From the NCBI RefSeq assembly GCF_001625305.1, contig NW_017804520.1:1176537-1240536 (forward strand): DNA of 64,000 nt, written 5' to 3'. A program made the position numbers and the translations under genes. Position 1 is the first letter of the stretch; every line of letters begins with the position of its first letter. Shown one piece after another: positions 47,070-58,465 of this stretch. This DNA comes from Branchiostoma belcheri. Its lineage: Eukaryota > Chordata > Leptocardii > Amphioxiformes > Branchiostomatidae. The notes beneath the pieces were generated by a model. That model saw only the letters and a list, made by a program, of their open reading frames with translations. It did no database searches and was not told the origin of the DNA.

Positions 47070-47670
47070 TGGCTCGTTCTCATTCAAATGTGCGAAATGC
47101 TGTCGCCACTCTTTAATTTACGACTAGATATGAGCCATCATTGCTTTGCTTTCTTCACTCTCCCACTACACTTAAAAATGCACCACAACACTATGTTTGG
47201 CTGATGACTGGGAAGGAATTATAGCCTCGTGTTTGGAGAGATCTGAAACCTTTGTTACCGCAGATTTCTGTAACCTCCGTGACCGCTCAAGTAAGACGGT
47301 CGTGAATTTTAGATAGAGCTGCAGATAAGACAAGAAATTGCCGTTTTGATGACATGTTGCAAGTTTTCTGGGTTTCTAAGGGAGGACGAAAGGATTGTTC
47401 GCTGTCATTGGTAGCCATCCTTGCTGAACGAAATGTTTTACAGCCATCACTGTAACCTCCGTAATGGTTCTTTGTTACTTTCAATGTTAGTAGTAAACTT
47501 CACCTGGTATAATTATATAAGAAAGTTGCCCAGACAGTCTTTAAATGCCTGCATGTACCTATGCTCCCTTGCTCCTAGAAGATGAAGCTTAGAACTATAT
47601 ATCTTTTGGGAGAGCTAAAGTGAGATGTGTAACCTCCGTTACCGGAATACATTTCAATGAGAACGAGCCA
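47070..47670. mobile_element. 601-bp element with 22-bp TIRs and three CTGTAACCTCCGT boxes
   Basis: TGGCTCGTTCTCATTCAAAT at the left and the inverse ATTTCAATGAGAACGAGCCA at the right differ by one base. Inside, the box TGTAACCTCCGT recurs at about 47269, 47451 and 47628, roughly 180 bp apart, in otherwise dissimilar sequence. No ORF of note. Confidence 0.6.
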
Positions 47671-47944
47671 CTAATATCCTAGTAATCCTGTCAGTTTTTT
47701 TTTCCCAGCAGCCCAAGGAGTCTGGGACAGACTAACCAAGACCTGAGGAGTGTCGTTCATCGTTCGGTATTTGCTTTCCATCAAAACAAACCACGTCACG
47801 CCGTGGGGTGTACCTTTAAAGGAGACGGCCGTAGGGGAGGTCTGATGTGCGATAATTGGTGATGAGTCCCAAGATGCGTGTGAGATGTAACATAACACAT
47901 TCTCCCCGCGTTTCGCGCGCTCAGCAGTCCCTGGCGAAACGAGC

Positions 47945-48069
47945 CATTCACGAGTTTCCCGTACCCAGGATGCATTGCCTTGGGAGGGTAAAATCTTATT
48001 TGCATAGTGACATAGTGAGATTTTACCCCCCCCCCGCAATGCATCCTGGGAATGGGAAACTCGTGAATG
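47945..48069. mobile_element. Long hairpin element with about 50-bp arms
   Basis: CATTCACGAGTTTCCCGTAC, CAGGATGCATTGCC and GAGGGTAAAATCT pair with AGATTTTACCC, GCAATGCATCCTGGGAATGG and GAAACTCGTGAATG across a loop of about 20 nt. Confidence 0.75.
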
Positions 48070-48717
48070 TACAAGAGTGTTTGACTACAGTTAGCACTAC
48101 CGTGTCCAAGGACCCGGCGGCTCCAAGTGTACATACCACGGCCGGTTACCGCCGGTTGACGCTGGATGCCACACAACATGAGGGAATCAACTCTTCAGGC
48201 TACTGCAGTTTAATATAAGTTGTAGACGGTCAACTGAGGTGAAACCTGACGGTTTTTATGTGGCTAGTAGGCTTTTAAATACTAGATCTAGTAGACTTAG
48301 TAACAGCTGTCCCACCGTGATGGTACATGTATATATACTACCAGGCTTTTAAAGCAACGTAAGGCCATGTTGATTTGATTATATGGATGACATCAGACAC
48401 GCCAAAAACAATACCTCCATTTTTCATGGAGGTAACAAGTATTCTGTATTTAGACTTTCATATTTTCTACATTCGCCCTTTTGAAGTGAAGCTAACTTTA
48501 AAGGATGCGCCATAATTTGTCCTCTGTGGTCCGCGGGCATGTGGCCGTTTTCCGCTAATTAATTCTCGGCATAGTTCCAGCCAGAAAGGTCTATGTGAAA
48601 GTCATGTGAAAGTCAACTGTTAAAATCACACGTGGGCCGACCCGTAGTCAACTCTAATAGACGACAATGTTCTGAACGCGTGTTCTGCGTACACCCCACA
48701 CCCTAATATCTGGTACA

Positions 48718-48894
48718 ACAGTGGGGTACCAGTGTTGCGTAATGACAGAGTGCTCGGCTCAGAACCAACAGGTCCTGGGTTCGAATCCTGCCCTTCTTGT
48801 TCTGCCATATGCCACCGATCTTGCGCCCTTGAGGAAAGGCACTTTAGATGGAAATGCTCTCTGCGTTGGCATAAATTAAAAATGTAAAAAAAAA
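48718..48894 (+). mobile_element. tRNA-derived SINE
   Basis: A tRNA-like head has an A-box-like GACAGAGTGCTCGG and a clear B box, GGTTCGAATCC, at 48779-48789. The body contains GCCCTTGAGGAAAGGCACTT, a block common in tRNA-derived SINEs of marine animals, and the tail is A-rich (AAAAATGTAAAAAAAAAAA). It is not a functional tRNA: the anticodon stem and acceptor stem do not pair convincingly. Confidence 0.75.
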
Positions 48895-50769
48895 AACTTG
48901 AGTGTGCACCATGTCACCATGTTTTGTCATAAAATTATTCACTCTGCAGATAGACTTTATTTTATTGGCATTAATACATAAGTAGAATAAATTCCAGAAA
49001 ACATAATCTCTTGTGTAAGTAGTCTAATCGCTGGACAGATAGGTTAAGAATATGAGATCTAGGTGCAAAGCATGGTATGTCTGTATATACATTCACGTCA
49101 TCAGTTTTAAATCTCTTTATTTTGAAGGAGACGTATTCAGTACAGCTACACCTATAGATCTAGATGTGCTGACTTTGCCACACACTATGGTTGATACAGG
49201 TTCTTTTGCCAACGCACGTACACCTCGAAGTGTTTTTGATGAATTACTGGAGCGAGAGACCTACTTTAATTACACGAAATATGTATGTGTCAACACGACA
49301 GACCTTCTTGTCACATAAATTTTTCAACGGACCCCTCCAGATTGCTGTCCTCCTTGTACGCTACTCGGAGACGTCTCCGCCTGTAGAAGACAGATTCCGC
49401 CGGCACGACCTACTGACACGCTCCTCAGAAGAAGCCGCAGGTATGCCCCGACTGTTTGTCGAGGAACCCCGGATAGAAAGTTGGCATTTGGGTCTCGTTG
49501 ACCCCGTGGTGCCTTGAGGGATACAAATCCAGGGTGGCGAGACCCATTTTAAGTGAAAGTATGCCCAACAACTCGTCTCCACATCGCAGCCATGGCTCGT
49601 TTTGAGTAAACAGTTGATATAAGGGGAGAAGAGAGAACCGTTCTCCGGACAGTTCGCCGCCGCTACCCGTCCTGGATACAGGTCCACCACTGCGACAGCG
49701 AGGCCGTTTATCATATCCCGAGAGACAAGGCAGGGGAAGAAGAGCACAGAGACCATTCTCTATTGCTTTCACCTGGTGTTCAGAAGGTAGCGTAGTCAGC
49801 TGATCAGTATCTTGTCGCGCGCGCCGTTAGCATCATTATGGCGCGGTCACATTCGTCGTTGGTCGTCGTACGAGTTTGATGTTGTAAAATTCTCAAGCAG
49901 GCTGTGATAAAACCAACTACCGACAAGGATCTAGTACGAAAGCCTTTTCTTCCGTAAGAAGACGGATGAATGTCGTGCGACACACGCACAACTATCCCAA
50001 GAATACCCGAGTTCGGGATCGTACGGCGATCGCACGACGTGTGTGACGCAGATGTATTTGTTGTATTCTTCCGTTTTTACGTCTTTATTTCATTTTGAAA
50101 TATTGCCTACGTAAGTATCTTCTTCGTCAAATTCACAGTTACGCAGTGCCCTTAATGTAATACAGTCAAATTTTGGACTTGTGTATCCAAAAGTTACATT
50201 GGTTGCAAATCACCAAACATCGGCAGTCTTACAATAGGAAAAAACTTGAATCTCTTATCTAACTTTTCAGCCAATTTCTTTTTTCCATCCCATATAAATC
50301 GAAGGTGTTCAGGATTTCACGTGGTTTTCACGTAGCTATTCTTTCGACGCAACCGCAATATATGTCAATATTTATATCAATGCGTGGACGGCGGCGACCT
50401 ATCGTCTAAAGATATCGTCTTTATAAACTTATCTTTAGAAATGACCGGCGGATTCTGGTCTGAACTGGTTAGATCAAAGTCTTACTCGAAATCCCAGATC
50501 CGATAATGAGAACTTCAACCCTCGCTCCTTGAGGATCAAAATATCCAAGTTTGGACCCGCAGCCTGGCCAGCCTTGGGACCTCAGTCTTAGACTAAAATG
50601 TCTAGAATTTTGATCCGCGTCCCTGTCGTATTCATTATACCATCTTCAAAACCTACGGGCAGACAACCGAATTAACAGTTCGAGCCTGGATGTCTGGCTC
50701 GACTGCTGCTCTAGCCAAGATGGACATTCTCTGAATCTTGCACGGGTCGACGTACATGTACCTTTTTCT

Positions 50770-50880
50770 GCATACCTGCACCGGTTCAGGTAACATCGGC
50801 AACTACCTGCACCAGACAAATTTTACCTGCACCACTCAGAATTTAGGAAGTACGAATCACATTTAGCTGTTCAGAAACTA
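50770..50880. repeat. Interspersed repeat T (ACCTGCACCGGTTCAGGTAA)
   Basis: GCATACCTGCACCGGTTCAG, AATTTTACCTGCACC, AGCTGTTCAGAAACTATTGC. A second copy at 59700-59850 has the same three blocks, and a fragment is at 63945. Confidence 0.65.
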
Positions 50881-51899
50881 TTGCCATTATTTTTTGTACC
50901 CTTCACAGAAGAGTAAAAACAGTTAATGAAGATGGAACATTCACCTACGTTCCACGTAAACCCAGTACATGGACCAGTTCACGTAGACAACAGAAATATC
51001 TGCACAGCTCCATATACCTGCAGTAAGGTGCATATGCACTCAGTATTTCGAGAGCTGCCTTGCATTCGATCAGATCGTCATTTGGAGGTGGCGTTTAGCT
51101 TGTGTTCTAGTGTATATAGGGGAGCATCATTGCGTCAACCCCCACCCTGCACCCAGCATAGTCCAGGGCTGACCCGGTGTGTTGGCCAAACATTACATTC
51201 TCTTCCGTCACTCCATGACCAATAGCCAAACTCTCATCATCCAAATATATCTGCAGACAGTTTGCATATACGTACTGATATATGGGCAATGCAAGGCGTT
51301 TGGATACAGGGTAACGATGGGTATCGCTTGGATTTCTAGAGTCTTCCAACGCCCTATAGATATTCCTTATTTTAAAGAAAGCCAAGCTTCCTTCACTGTT
51401 GCAATGCTGTACCTGATAACACCTCATCAAAAGTCTTCACTGCCAGGCTTTAGGATACAAGTTAATGATATATACCTGCTCTAACATCAGTTTATTACGC
51501 AAAGTTGTTACTACCAATTAGAGTCGACGGGAAACCACAGTTGAGCATATTGTGTAATTTTAATTATTACGACTAGACTGTGTACGTGTAAAAGCTGTAA
51601 GGTCAATGACCGCTCCAAGTTTGCGTCCTTAGGCCCAGCGGTACATGTTGATGGACAGGTCTTAAGTTATCACTCGGGCAGGGATTGTTTATTGCCTGAG
51701 TCGAGACATTGCGAACACGCTGGGCATACTTGTCCGCCAGTGGCCCCCCAGACGGGACGATATTTAAGTGGGACGCAGCTTGTAGCCGTAGGTTATTATT
51801 GTGTAGAGAAGATAGAGAGGACTGAGAGGGCAGAATTGAGTAGACTGTACAGAGACGAGAAACGTTTTGACCTGCGCCGGTTCTTATATTGTCAGGACA

Positions 51900-54800
51900 A
51901 TGTCATCCGCACGACTAGTCATGATCAAAAGAATCAGGTAGGTCGACATAAGAGGATTTGTTTGTTTGTTTGTTTGTTTGTTTGTTTGTTTGTTTGTTTG
52001 TTTTATTTATCCAGGGCGTTTTTTCAATGGTTCCTGGGCGTAAAACCCCAAACAAAAGCCATTAACAACAAAATCAACTCAGTCCAAATTACAACAAAAG
52101 TGTCAAATAAAGTTACGCAAATTACAAATTGATACAAAATCAACCTAGGGCCCAGCCCTCTACCTCCCTCGCCTTTTCCAGATCCAACCAAAGCTAGGTT
52201 CCCATTTTACACCTGGGTGGAGAGAGGAGGTCATGTGAAGTTTACCTAGGGAACAATGTTTTGCTCAGGGTAGTCGAGAATCGCGACCTCTCGATTGCCT
52301 ACGCAGCGATCGACGCGACCACCTGTGATGTACTGTGATGTGTTTGTGTATGTGATGTAGCTAGCATTGATTCCACAGGGCCCTGAGAATCAAACTAATT
52401 CATATTGTGATGTATTGTTTTCTGTGTTAAAAGGCGGATCCAGCATTGGATCGACGGGACCCTGAACATCATACATACTACGATTTTTGGTGTACTGTTG
52501 TTTTCTGTATTGAAGGAAGAGTAAGTCTTAGTTCCACGTGCACAGGCTCCTGCAGCTGAGAATCGGATTATATCAAACATTATGATGTGTTGTTGTTTTC
52601 TGTGTATTAACAGGTGGAGTGAGTCTTGGTTCCACGGGCCCTGAACATCATACTTATATTGTGATGTGTTGTTGTTTTCTGTGTATTAACAGGTGGAGTG
52701 AGTCTTGGTTCCACGGGCCCTGAACATCATACTTATATTGTGATGTGTTGTTGTTTTCTGTATTAACAGGTGGACTGAGTCTTGGTTCCACGGGCCCTGA
52801 ACATCATACTTATATTGTGATGTGTTGTTGTTTTTTGTATTAACAGGTGGACTGAGTCTTGGTTCCACGGGCCCGTGAGAATTGTCCTGGGGAGAATGCC
52901 GCTGCGGCCGAGCTCCAACCTGAAGATGCGCGCGGACGAGACGGAGGTGGAGTGGGTGGAGAGAATACGGACCTGGTACAAGGCGATGTGGAAACGGGAG
53001 AAGGAAAACGACGATAGGCGCAGGAGAGGTGGGCAAGGTTTTGTGGGGGTCTGCATGGGGGGCTACCGTTAACGATCTACGCTAAATTCAGACAGGGTAA
53101 GGTTTTGTAGGGGTCTGCATGGGGGGCTACCGTTAACGCACTACGCTAAATTCTAAAAGGAGAACGGCGATCGACAGGCGCAAGAGAGGTGGGCAAGGTG
53201 TTGTGGGGTCTGCATGGGGGGCTACCGTTAACGATCAACGCTAAATTCAGAAAGAACGATGATAGGCACAGGAGAGGTGGGCAAGCGTAGGGGTCTGCAT
53301 GGGGGGGGGCACTGTTAAAGATCTATTTTAAACACAGAGAGGAGAACGACGACAGGTGCAGGAGAGGTGGGCTATTTTTTATTGGGGGTTTGCATGGGGC
53401 TACTGTCTTCTACGGTAAATTCAGAAAAGAAACATTTAAACTTGGCAAACAGGCTTCGCTTTAGGCTGAATTCCGGGTCCAATGTTACACTGAATGCACC
53501 AAGTACACTCTGCGTTAAATTTGAGCGGTCCGGCTACGAATTACGTAAAACCAAAACGGCTGATTACGCCCTACGTAAAGCACGCAAGCTACCGTCATAC
53601 AATTTTTCTCAATCGAATGTCCCAAATATAACGATATGTGTAAAACATATCAGTCATATTGTATACCAGAATTTTCTTTAATGAAAGAAGCAAATCCAGT
53701 TACTTATTAGCATGTCATAGTCCCTGCATTGCAAATAGATTATAGTAAAAGAGGACGTGTATCAACATTAGACATACATGTACCAACAAAGACTTCACAA
53801 GTGCCAAGTCCCCATAAAAACCTACATATCATTCGCTTATAGAGTGATTTATTTTAGTCTCCTAAAAGGGGAAGTGCAATTCTGCCTGTATGTTACACAA
53901 CAACATCGCAGTTGGCTGAAGACCAACGTCCTTCACAGATAATGATCGACATGACAACAATGTCTTCCAACTCCGCGGTCATGAAATGGTCTTTACCAGA
54001 AGCATGTGTCTTGGACCTGGGTGTCAACAACAAGTGGGCTACCTGCCAGGGGCTCATAGTCTGGCTGCCAGCCTTTTTATACATGTATATTGTACGGATT
54101 ATATAAAAATAGCATACTATTTATGTTTAACGAAGGAAAATATATTGTTTTTTACTACGTTTCCTCTTCTTCGTCTCTGACCTGACTGAACCAGACTGTC
54201 TCTCTCGGATGTTTCAATTTTATAGCAGGAGGGATTTAGACTCCTATCACCATATATCTGAATGTGTTTGAGTAAGAGTTAACAGAGCAAACCATATGCG
54301 AAGGTAAATATTATGCATTTGCTTTGCTTTGCAAATGTTACCTTTCTAGTATTAGTAGTGTATTAGCATTTTTAAGCAATAGCGCAGATATTTAGTATTT
54401 CTCAAGAAATTGCTAACATTGTACCTGCTACAATGATTGTGCAATAAAGATTGATTTATTTGTGAACTGAGCAGAGATCTCTTGCCACTTCGCTACCAAC
54501 TATTAACCAGCAGAGGAGCTCGTAAAACAGTGTCATCAATGTGCACAGTACAGCACTGCAAGCTTACCAATGTTTTGGCATAAATAGCAGTGCCTAACAA
54601 ACTACTGCTGTTTATCCTTACTCAAAGACAGTCATATATATGGTGACCAGCCCCTTCAAATCTGCCCTGCCGTTGCTACATAATGTAATCCAACCATGAG
54701 GGGTGTCTACTACAGCACCAGTTACTATGGTGACAGCCGTCTGGTCCGGGTCATTGACCTTGTTTGTTTGGAGAAGAATAAGACGGAAACAGAGCAAAAA

Positions 54801-56933
54801 ACAATAGTTGTAAGGAAAACATAATGATTTTCCAGAGGACTTAGCCGGCCATAAAGTTACACAAAAGCAAACTTCTAGTGTCGCTAGTAGAGACTACATA
54901 ATGCTCCTGATGGTGACGTGTGATTTATTGCATGTTTCGCTGAGGTAAGGCCAAGGCATCCACTATCGCGTTGGGAAAATCGAACAATTTGCAAGTCAAG
55001 AGAAAGTATCTTATCTTCAAGAGTCAACGTCTCACTATCTTATCTCCAAACGTCTTGCATTTTTCCCAAGTCGATTTTGTCGGATGTGGCGTCGTCTTAA
55101 AGTACACCGAGCGCAAGCGCCAAGAGCTATTTAGCTCGAAATTTCTATATGGCAATTTACAAATAGACGGCGAGTTCTCGCCATGGGCTGCATGGATGCG
55201 CACACGTTGACTGCCAGATACCGGAAATCGTTGCAATTCGTCTCCCGTATTTGGACGTTCTGATTTAATGGCAGATTACAATGAAGGGACGCTGGAAATG
55301 AAACTTGACGTCAAGGAGACAGTTCAATTTCATACCTAATCCGTCATTTCTGCGACATAGCATTTCTGCGATGTGGTTAATTCTAGATTCGCTACCGCTC
55401 AGCGATCCATAATGTCAGTTTGATGAATGAAGGCCTTCATTGTACATACCTGTATTTACCCCGATTGGGCCAAGTAAAAAAGAACAGTTTGCAAATACAA
55501 ATGTACAAGCAAGTATGAGTGCTATCATATACTAAGTGGATTCGGGTTCTTTTCGCTTCTTTGTGATGATGAGTATACGAACAGATTTGTGACAGAAGGT
55601 TCAGATCTGTTCGCATACATCAGAGTATGAGATATGAACATAGAATGTACCTGTCAATGACAGAAACCTATCATTTTGCAGAGTTGAAGGCAGTAACACA
55701 GAGTATTGGAGACTACTTCAGAAGAGCGAAGAGACTAGGTGAGTATCAGCAATAATCTTCGAACTGAAACTTGAATGATGCCATAGCCATAGCCATACAG
55801 ATTTCGCTAATTATAACTACACTGTAGTTAACGTTTTCAGATATGGACGTGCCAAATTCACAGGAATAATACAATACTGACAAGGCATGCTTGACCATAT
55901 CTATTAGGAGACGACTGCATTCAGCGTTGTCAGCAGAATTAATTGTAAGCCCAGCAACGAATGTCGCCATACCCCAAGGAATCGTCTGTTAAACCCCACC
56001 CATTGTTTCCCGTCCGCCAGGCGTGTCCTGGGTGCCTATGGCGGCGGAGTTGGGCCTGACCCCGGTAGACGTCGCCGTGATCAAGACTGACTCTGGAGAC
56101 ATACACGAACAGGTCAGGGGCATTAGTAAATAAAGCGGCAAAGGGCAAAGCACTAACAGAGAAAACAGTTTGTATCAGTTTGGAAAACGCAGTGCTCCGC
56201 CATAAGACCCAATACTGCGTATGACGGAACTTCCCTTGGTGCTGATTGTCTTTCCGACAACCGTAATTTGATATAAACCTTTCCGTGTGGTACAGTGTAC
56301 ATGTACTTTCGTTACATGATGTGCTTGCTATCCATGGCCAGAGCTGCCGCTTAAACAAGCTTAACGGCAGCAGTTTGTATATTTTGTGTCTTTTGCATCA
56401 ATGAATCTTCAAAACATTACGTACTTCTGAGGATCTTTCTATACAGTGTGCGGTTCAGTAGCTAGCGACCATGCCTCTGGACTGAGAGGTTGGGAGTTCA
56501 ATTCCCGGCTGTTGTCACTAAAAGTGTTGCAGTCCTTAGAGTTTATTTATTGTGACTGATGAAACTATTCTCGGAGGTAGTCTGAGGTCACTTTCCACTT
56601 ACCCGAATCCGTCTGTACCCTCCCCAGATTGAGAGAGTGATCTACCAGTGGCGTTACTACATGGTCATGGACGGCTTCAGCATGAACATCACGGTGGACT
56701 CCCTCATCGACTTCCTGGAAGAGTCCTTGGTCTTCTACGACATGCTGGACTACCTGAACAAGACGGCGTTCAAGACGATGGGGAAGACGTGGGAGCCTAA
56801 GTACGAGGTGCCGCCGCGCAGACAGTCGCAGGACAACATCAACCTGGCGGCGGTGGGCACGACGTACCGCTCCGGTAGTACGTCCAGCATGGACTCCACC
56901 GTCTCCACCGACAGCGACATTGAAGCTGACTAG
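51900..56933 (+). CDS. Small death-domain protein, five coding exons
   Basis: Proposed exons: 51900-51937, 52847-53028, 55682-55738, 56021-56112 and 56628-56933. All junctions are GT/AG and the phases (2, 1, 1, 0) agree, giving 224 residues. Exon 2 gives WTESWFHGPVRIVLG and a basic, tryptophan-containing stretch, VEWVERIRTWYKAMWKR. Exons 3-5 give a death-domain fold at about residues 80-165: LKAVTQSIGDYFRRAKRLG, SWVPMAAELGLTPVDVAVIK, GDIHEQIERVIYQWRYY and TVDSLIDFLEESLVFYDML. The spaced tryptophans (SW, QW) and the final L..L..L helix are typical. The tail is serine/threonine-rich and acidic (SSMDSTVSTDSDIEAD). Such proteins are usually adaptors in apoptosis or NF-kB signalling; no specific orthologue is recognised. 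Exon 1 is the weakest: it rests on phase and the ATG only. AATAAA is at about 57307. Confidence 0.7.
51958..52325 (-). mobile_element. Minus-strand retroposon with (AAAC)n tail in intron 1 of the death-domain gene
   Basis: Read on the minus strand it starts near a tRNA-like GCAATCGAGAGGTCGCGATT block, passes CACCCAGGTGTAAAATGGGA and GGGAGGTAGAGGGCTGGGCC, and ends AATAAAACAAACAAACAAAC with about ten AAAC units. It is probably a SINE mobilised by a LINE. Its tail starts only about 20 bp from the exon 1 donor. Confidence 0.7.
52350..52846 (+). repeat. Tandem array copying the 3' splice acceptor of death-domain exon 2
   Basis: A unit of 77-79 bp contains TGTGATGTGTTGTTGTTTTC, then TGTATTAACAG, then GTGGAGTGAGTCTTGGTTCC and ACGGGCCC. 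Exon-like starts fall at 52614, 52693, 52770 and 52847 (the real exon); decayed copies precede at about 52516, 52434 and 52358. Identity increases toward the exon. Each full copy keeps the pyrimidine tract and AG, but reads WSESWFHGP or WTESWFHGP and then a TGA stop, where the real exon continues with GTG. Confidence 0.9.
53003..53400 (+). repeat. Tandem array copying the 5' splice donor of death-domain exon 2
   Basis: The end of exon 2, AACGACGATAGGCGCAGGAG then AG|GTGGGCAAGG, is repeated downstream with donors at 53029 (real), 53189, 53277 and 53366, plus a truncated unit near 53098. The intron part of the unit (GGGGTCTGCATGGGGGGCTA, CCGTTAACGATCTACGCTAA, ATTCAG) recurs with it. The unit is about 89 bp. 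Donor dinucleotides are intact in all four copies. Confidence 0.9.
54205..54350. repeat. Interspersed repeat S, inverse partial copy
   Basis: TTTTATAGCAGGAGGGATTT, AGACTCCTATCACC, GTGTTTGAGTAAGAG and ATTATGCATTTGCTTTGC. It lies in intron 2 of the death-domain gene; 54600-54815 is a second, direct partial copy. Confidence 0.75.
54600..54815. repeat. Interspersed repeat S, direct partial copy
   Basis: CTGCTGTTTATCCTTACTCA, CACCAGTTACTATGGTGACA, GGTCCGGGTCATTGACCTTG and GTTTGGAGAAGAATAAGACG match 5130-5315. Confidence 0.75.
56455..56612 (+). mobile_element. tRNA-like SINE fragment in intron 4 of the death-domain gene
   Basis: A tRNA-like head with GTTCAGTAGCTAGCGACCAT and a B-box-like GGGAGTTCAATTCCC at 56497-56511 is followed by a non-tRNA body. 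No poly-A tail is evident, so it may be truncated. Confidence 0.5.
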
Positions 56934-58187
56934 GGCTGTGTACTTAAAGACGTCCTATACAATTTCAGGGTGGCAAAACTGCATCTGTATAGTAACCCGT
57001 AAACCTGTACTGAATTTTGTTTAGGGACACAGCTCTTAAACTGGCCTCCAAAATGTGCACCGATGCGTTCGAGGGTAGAAATATGGCAGAGCAATTTCGT
57101 CGCGCCATCAAAAAGCATAGGATAGCCTCTACCAGACTTCGGGGGGCGGCTGAAAGTGAAATAGAATTTGCCAACCAGGGAGAATATGATTTGTCTAAGA
57201 AATTAGACGGCAATACATTTACACCTTGAGCCATTTTACTACTCTTTCAGCAACCTAATGAAACTGATTGAGACTACTAAAAGGAGTGTAGTCTCCAACC
57301 ATTTTAACAATAAATTTATATCCATAATTGTCATCAATAATCATTCATATGCATAAAACTACGGGTAAAAAGTTTTTGTCTAACTGCCGTTGTGTCGCAA
57401 CTTAACTGTTGTATTAATCATCCATGATGTGGCAGATGTACGTGGGTAACGATAGTACTGAAGTTTATGGCTTATGACGACTCATGTCAGTCCTGCCATG
57501 TGTATATACATCAGACAGTGGACTGTTGTTTGATGTACCATAGGCAGGCCCGGTATGAGAGGATGGCTTCTAGAAGTAGCACATGCAATCTTTCATTACC
57601 TCTTTATTTTCACATCTGATAACAATGTACGCACAGTAGTCACAATAATTAGGTACCTTTCTGTGTGTTCCTACGTCTTTGCAACGTACCATAGAGCCAA
57701 ACTCAAGTATTTTGATTCTGTATTTACCATAGGTCAAATACCAATATCTCCAATAATATTTATAAACCATTATGTATCATGTCTGCTTCTTGTCAGATTT
57801 GTCTTATTAAGTTATAAGAGTTATAGATATAGATACAAATATATGTACGTGTTCTATTTATTTATTTATTGGTTAAGTTATTCACATTATCATAATTGTA
57901 TATCATGTAACTTGTTATATCTATGTGATAATCTGTTCATTTTTTAGTTGATGCTTTGGGAGTGTTTATATTTATTTCCAATATCAAGACTAACAAATAA
58001 CCTAATTGTCCTAGTTCAACAAAGAATAACTATTTAAGAAGTAATGTTTACCACTATTCATAATGATAATAAAGGATATATAAAGCATTATTTGTTTATA
58101 AACAGATGTGTTTGCTTCTGAAACTCATTACTATGAATATGACATGTAATATTTGTTCATTTGTCAAAAAATGCCAATGGCACTGCA

Positions 58188-58254
<67 letters not shown>

Positions 58255-58465
58255 CATGTGCGTGTGTCTGTGTATCTATGCATGTCTACCTGTTTACATC
58301 AGGCACACGGTTGGACTTACTTGGAACAATTCCATTTTATTTTCTTTGATTGCCATCTTCTTGAAATCTGCCCTCTCAACTACACAAAAACCTTTGCTGT
58401 ACAGAATAAAGTTACAGAAGCTGAACAGAACCAAAGCATTTACACATAGTTCCAATGGTTAACCG
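56934..58465. other. Intergenic; 3' UTRs, family D half-element and microsatellite
   Basis: It holds the death-domain gene 3' UTR to about 57320, a family D half-copy at 57120-57185 and an AT-rich stretch with no credible ORF. On the far side is the DTYMK 3' UTR with a minus-strand AATAAA at about 58335. Confidence 0.6.
58189..58250. repeat. (GT)n microsatellite
   Basis: About 30 GT units. The cysteine/valine open frames over it are artefacts. Confidence 0.95.

Larger units (their letters stand above)
35492..51899. other. Gene desert rich in small DNA elements
   Basis: No host gene is recognised across about 16 kb. Named contents are entered separately. Stretches 35500-38600, 39100-39650, 46320-47060 and 48900-50500 contain only short, non-protein-like frames. 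A GC-richer patch at 49340-49760 has frames of 108-131 codons on both strands that match nothing I recognise. It might be an unrecognised exon or CpG island. Confidence 0.55.

Noticed and set aside
47671..48218. Overlapping 120-127-codon ORFs
   Set aside because: They cover a long hairpin element and change strand across it; no domain.
48776..48800. Possible tRNA gene (GGTTCGAATCC B box)
   Set aside because: Stems do not pair into a cloverleaf and an A-rich SINE body follows, so it is a SINE head.
52686..53056. 97- and 116-codon minus-strand ORFs over the acceptor array
   Set aside because: They are antisense to the tandem array and exon 2; the repeated peptide follows the DNA repeat.
58106..58462. 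Long plus-strand ORFs with alternating C and V
   Set aside because: They translate a (GT)n microsatellite.
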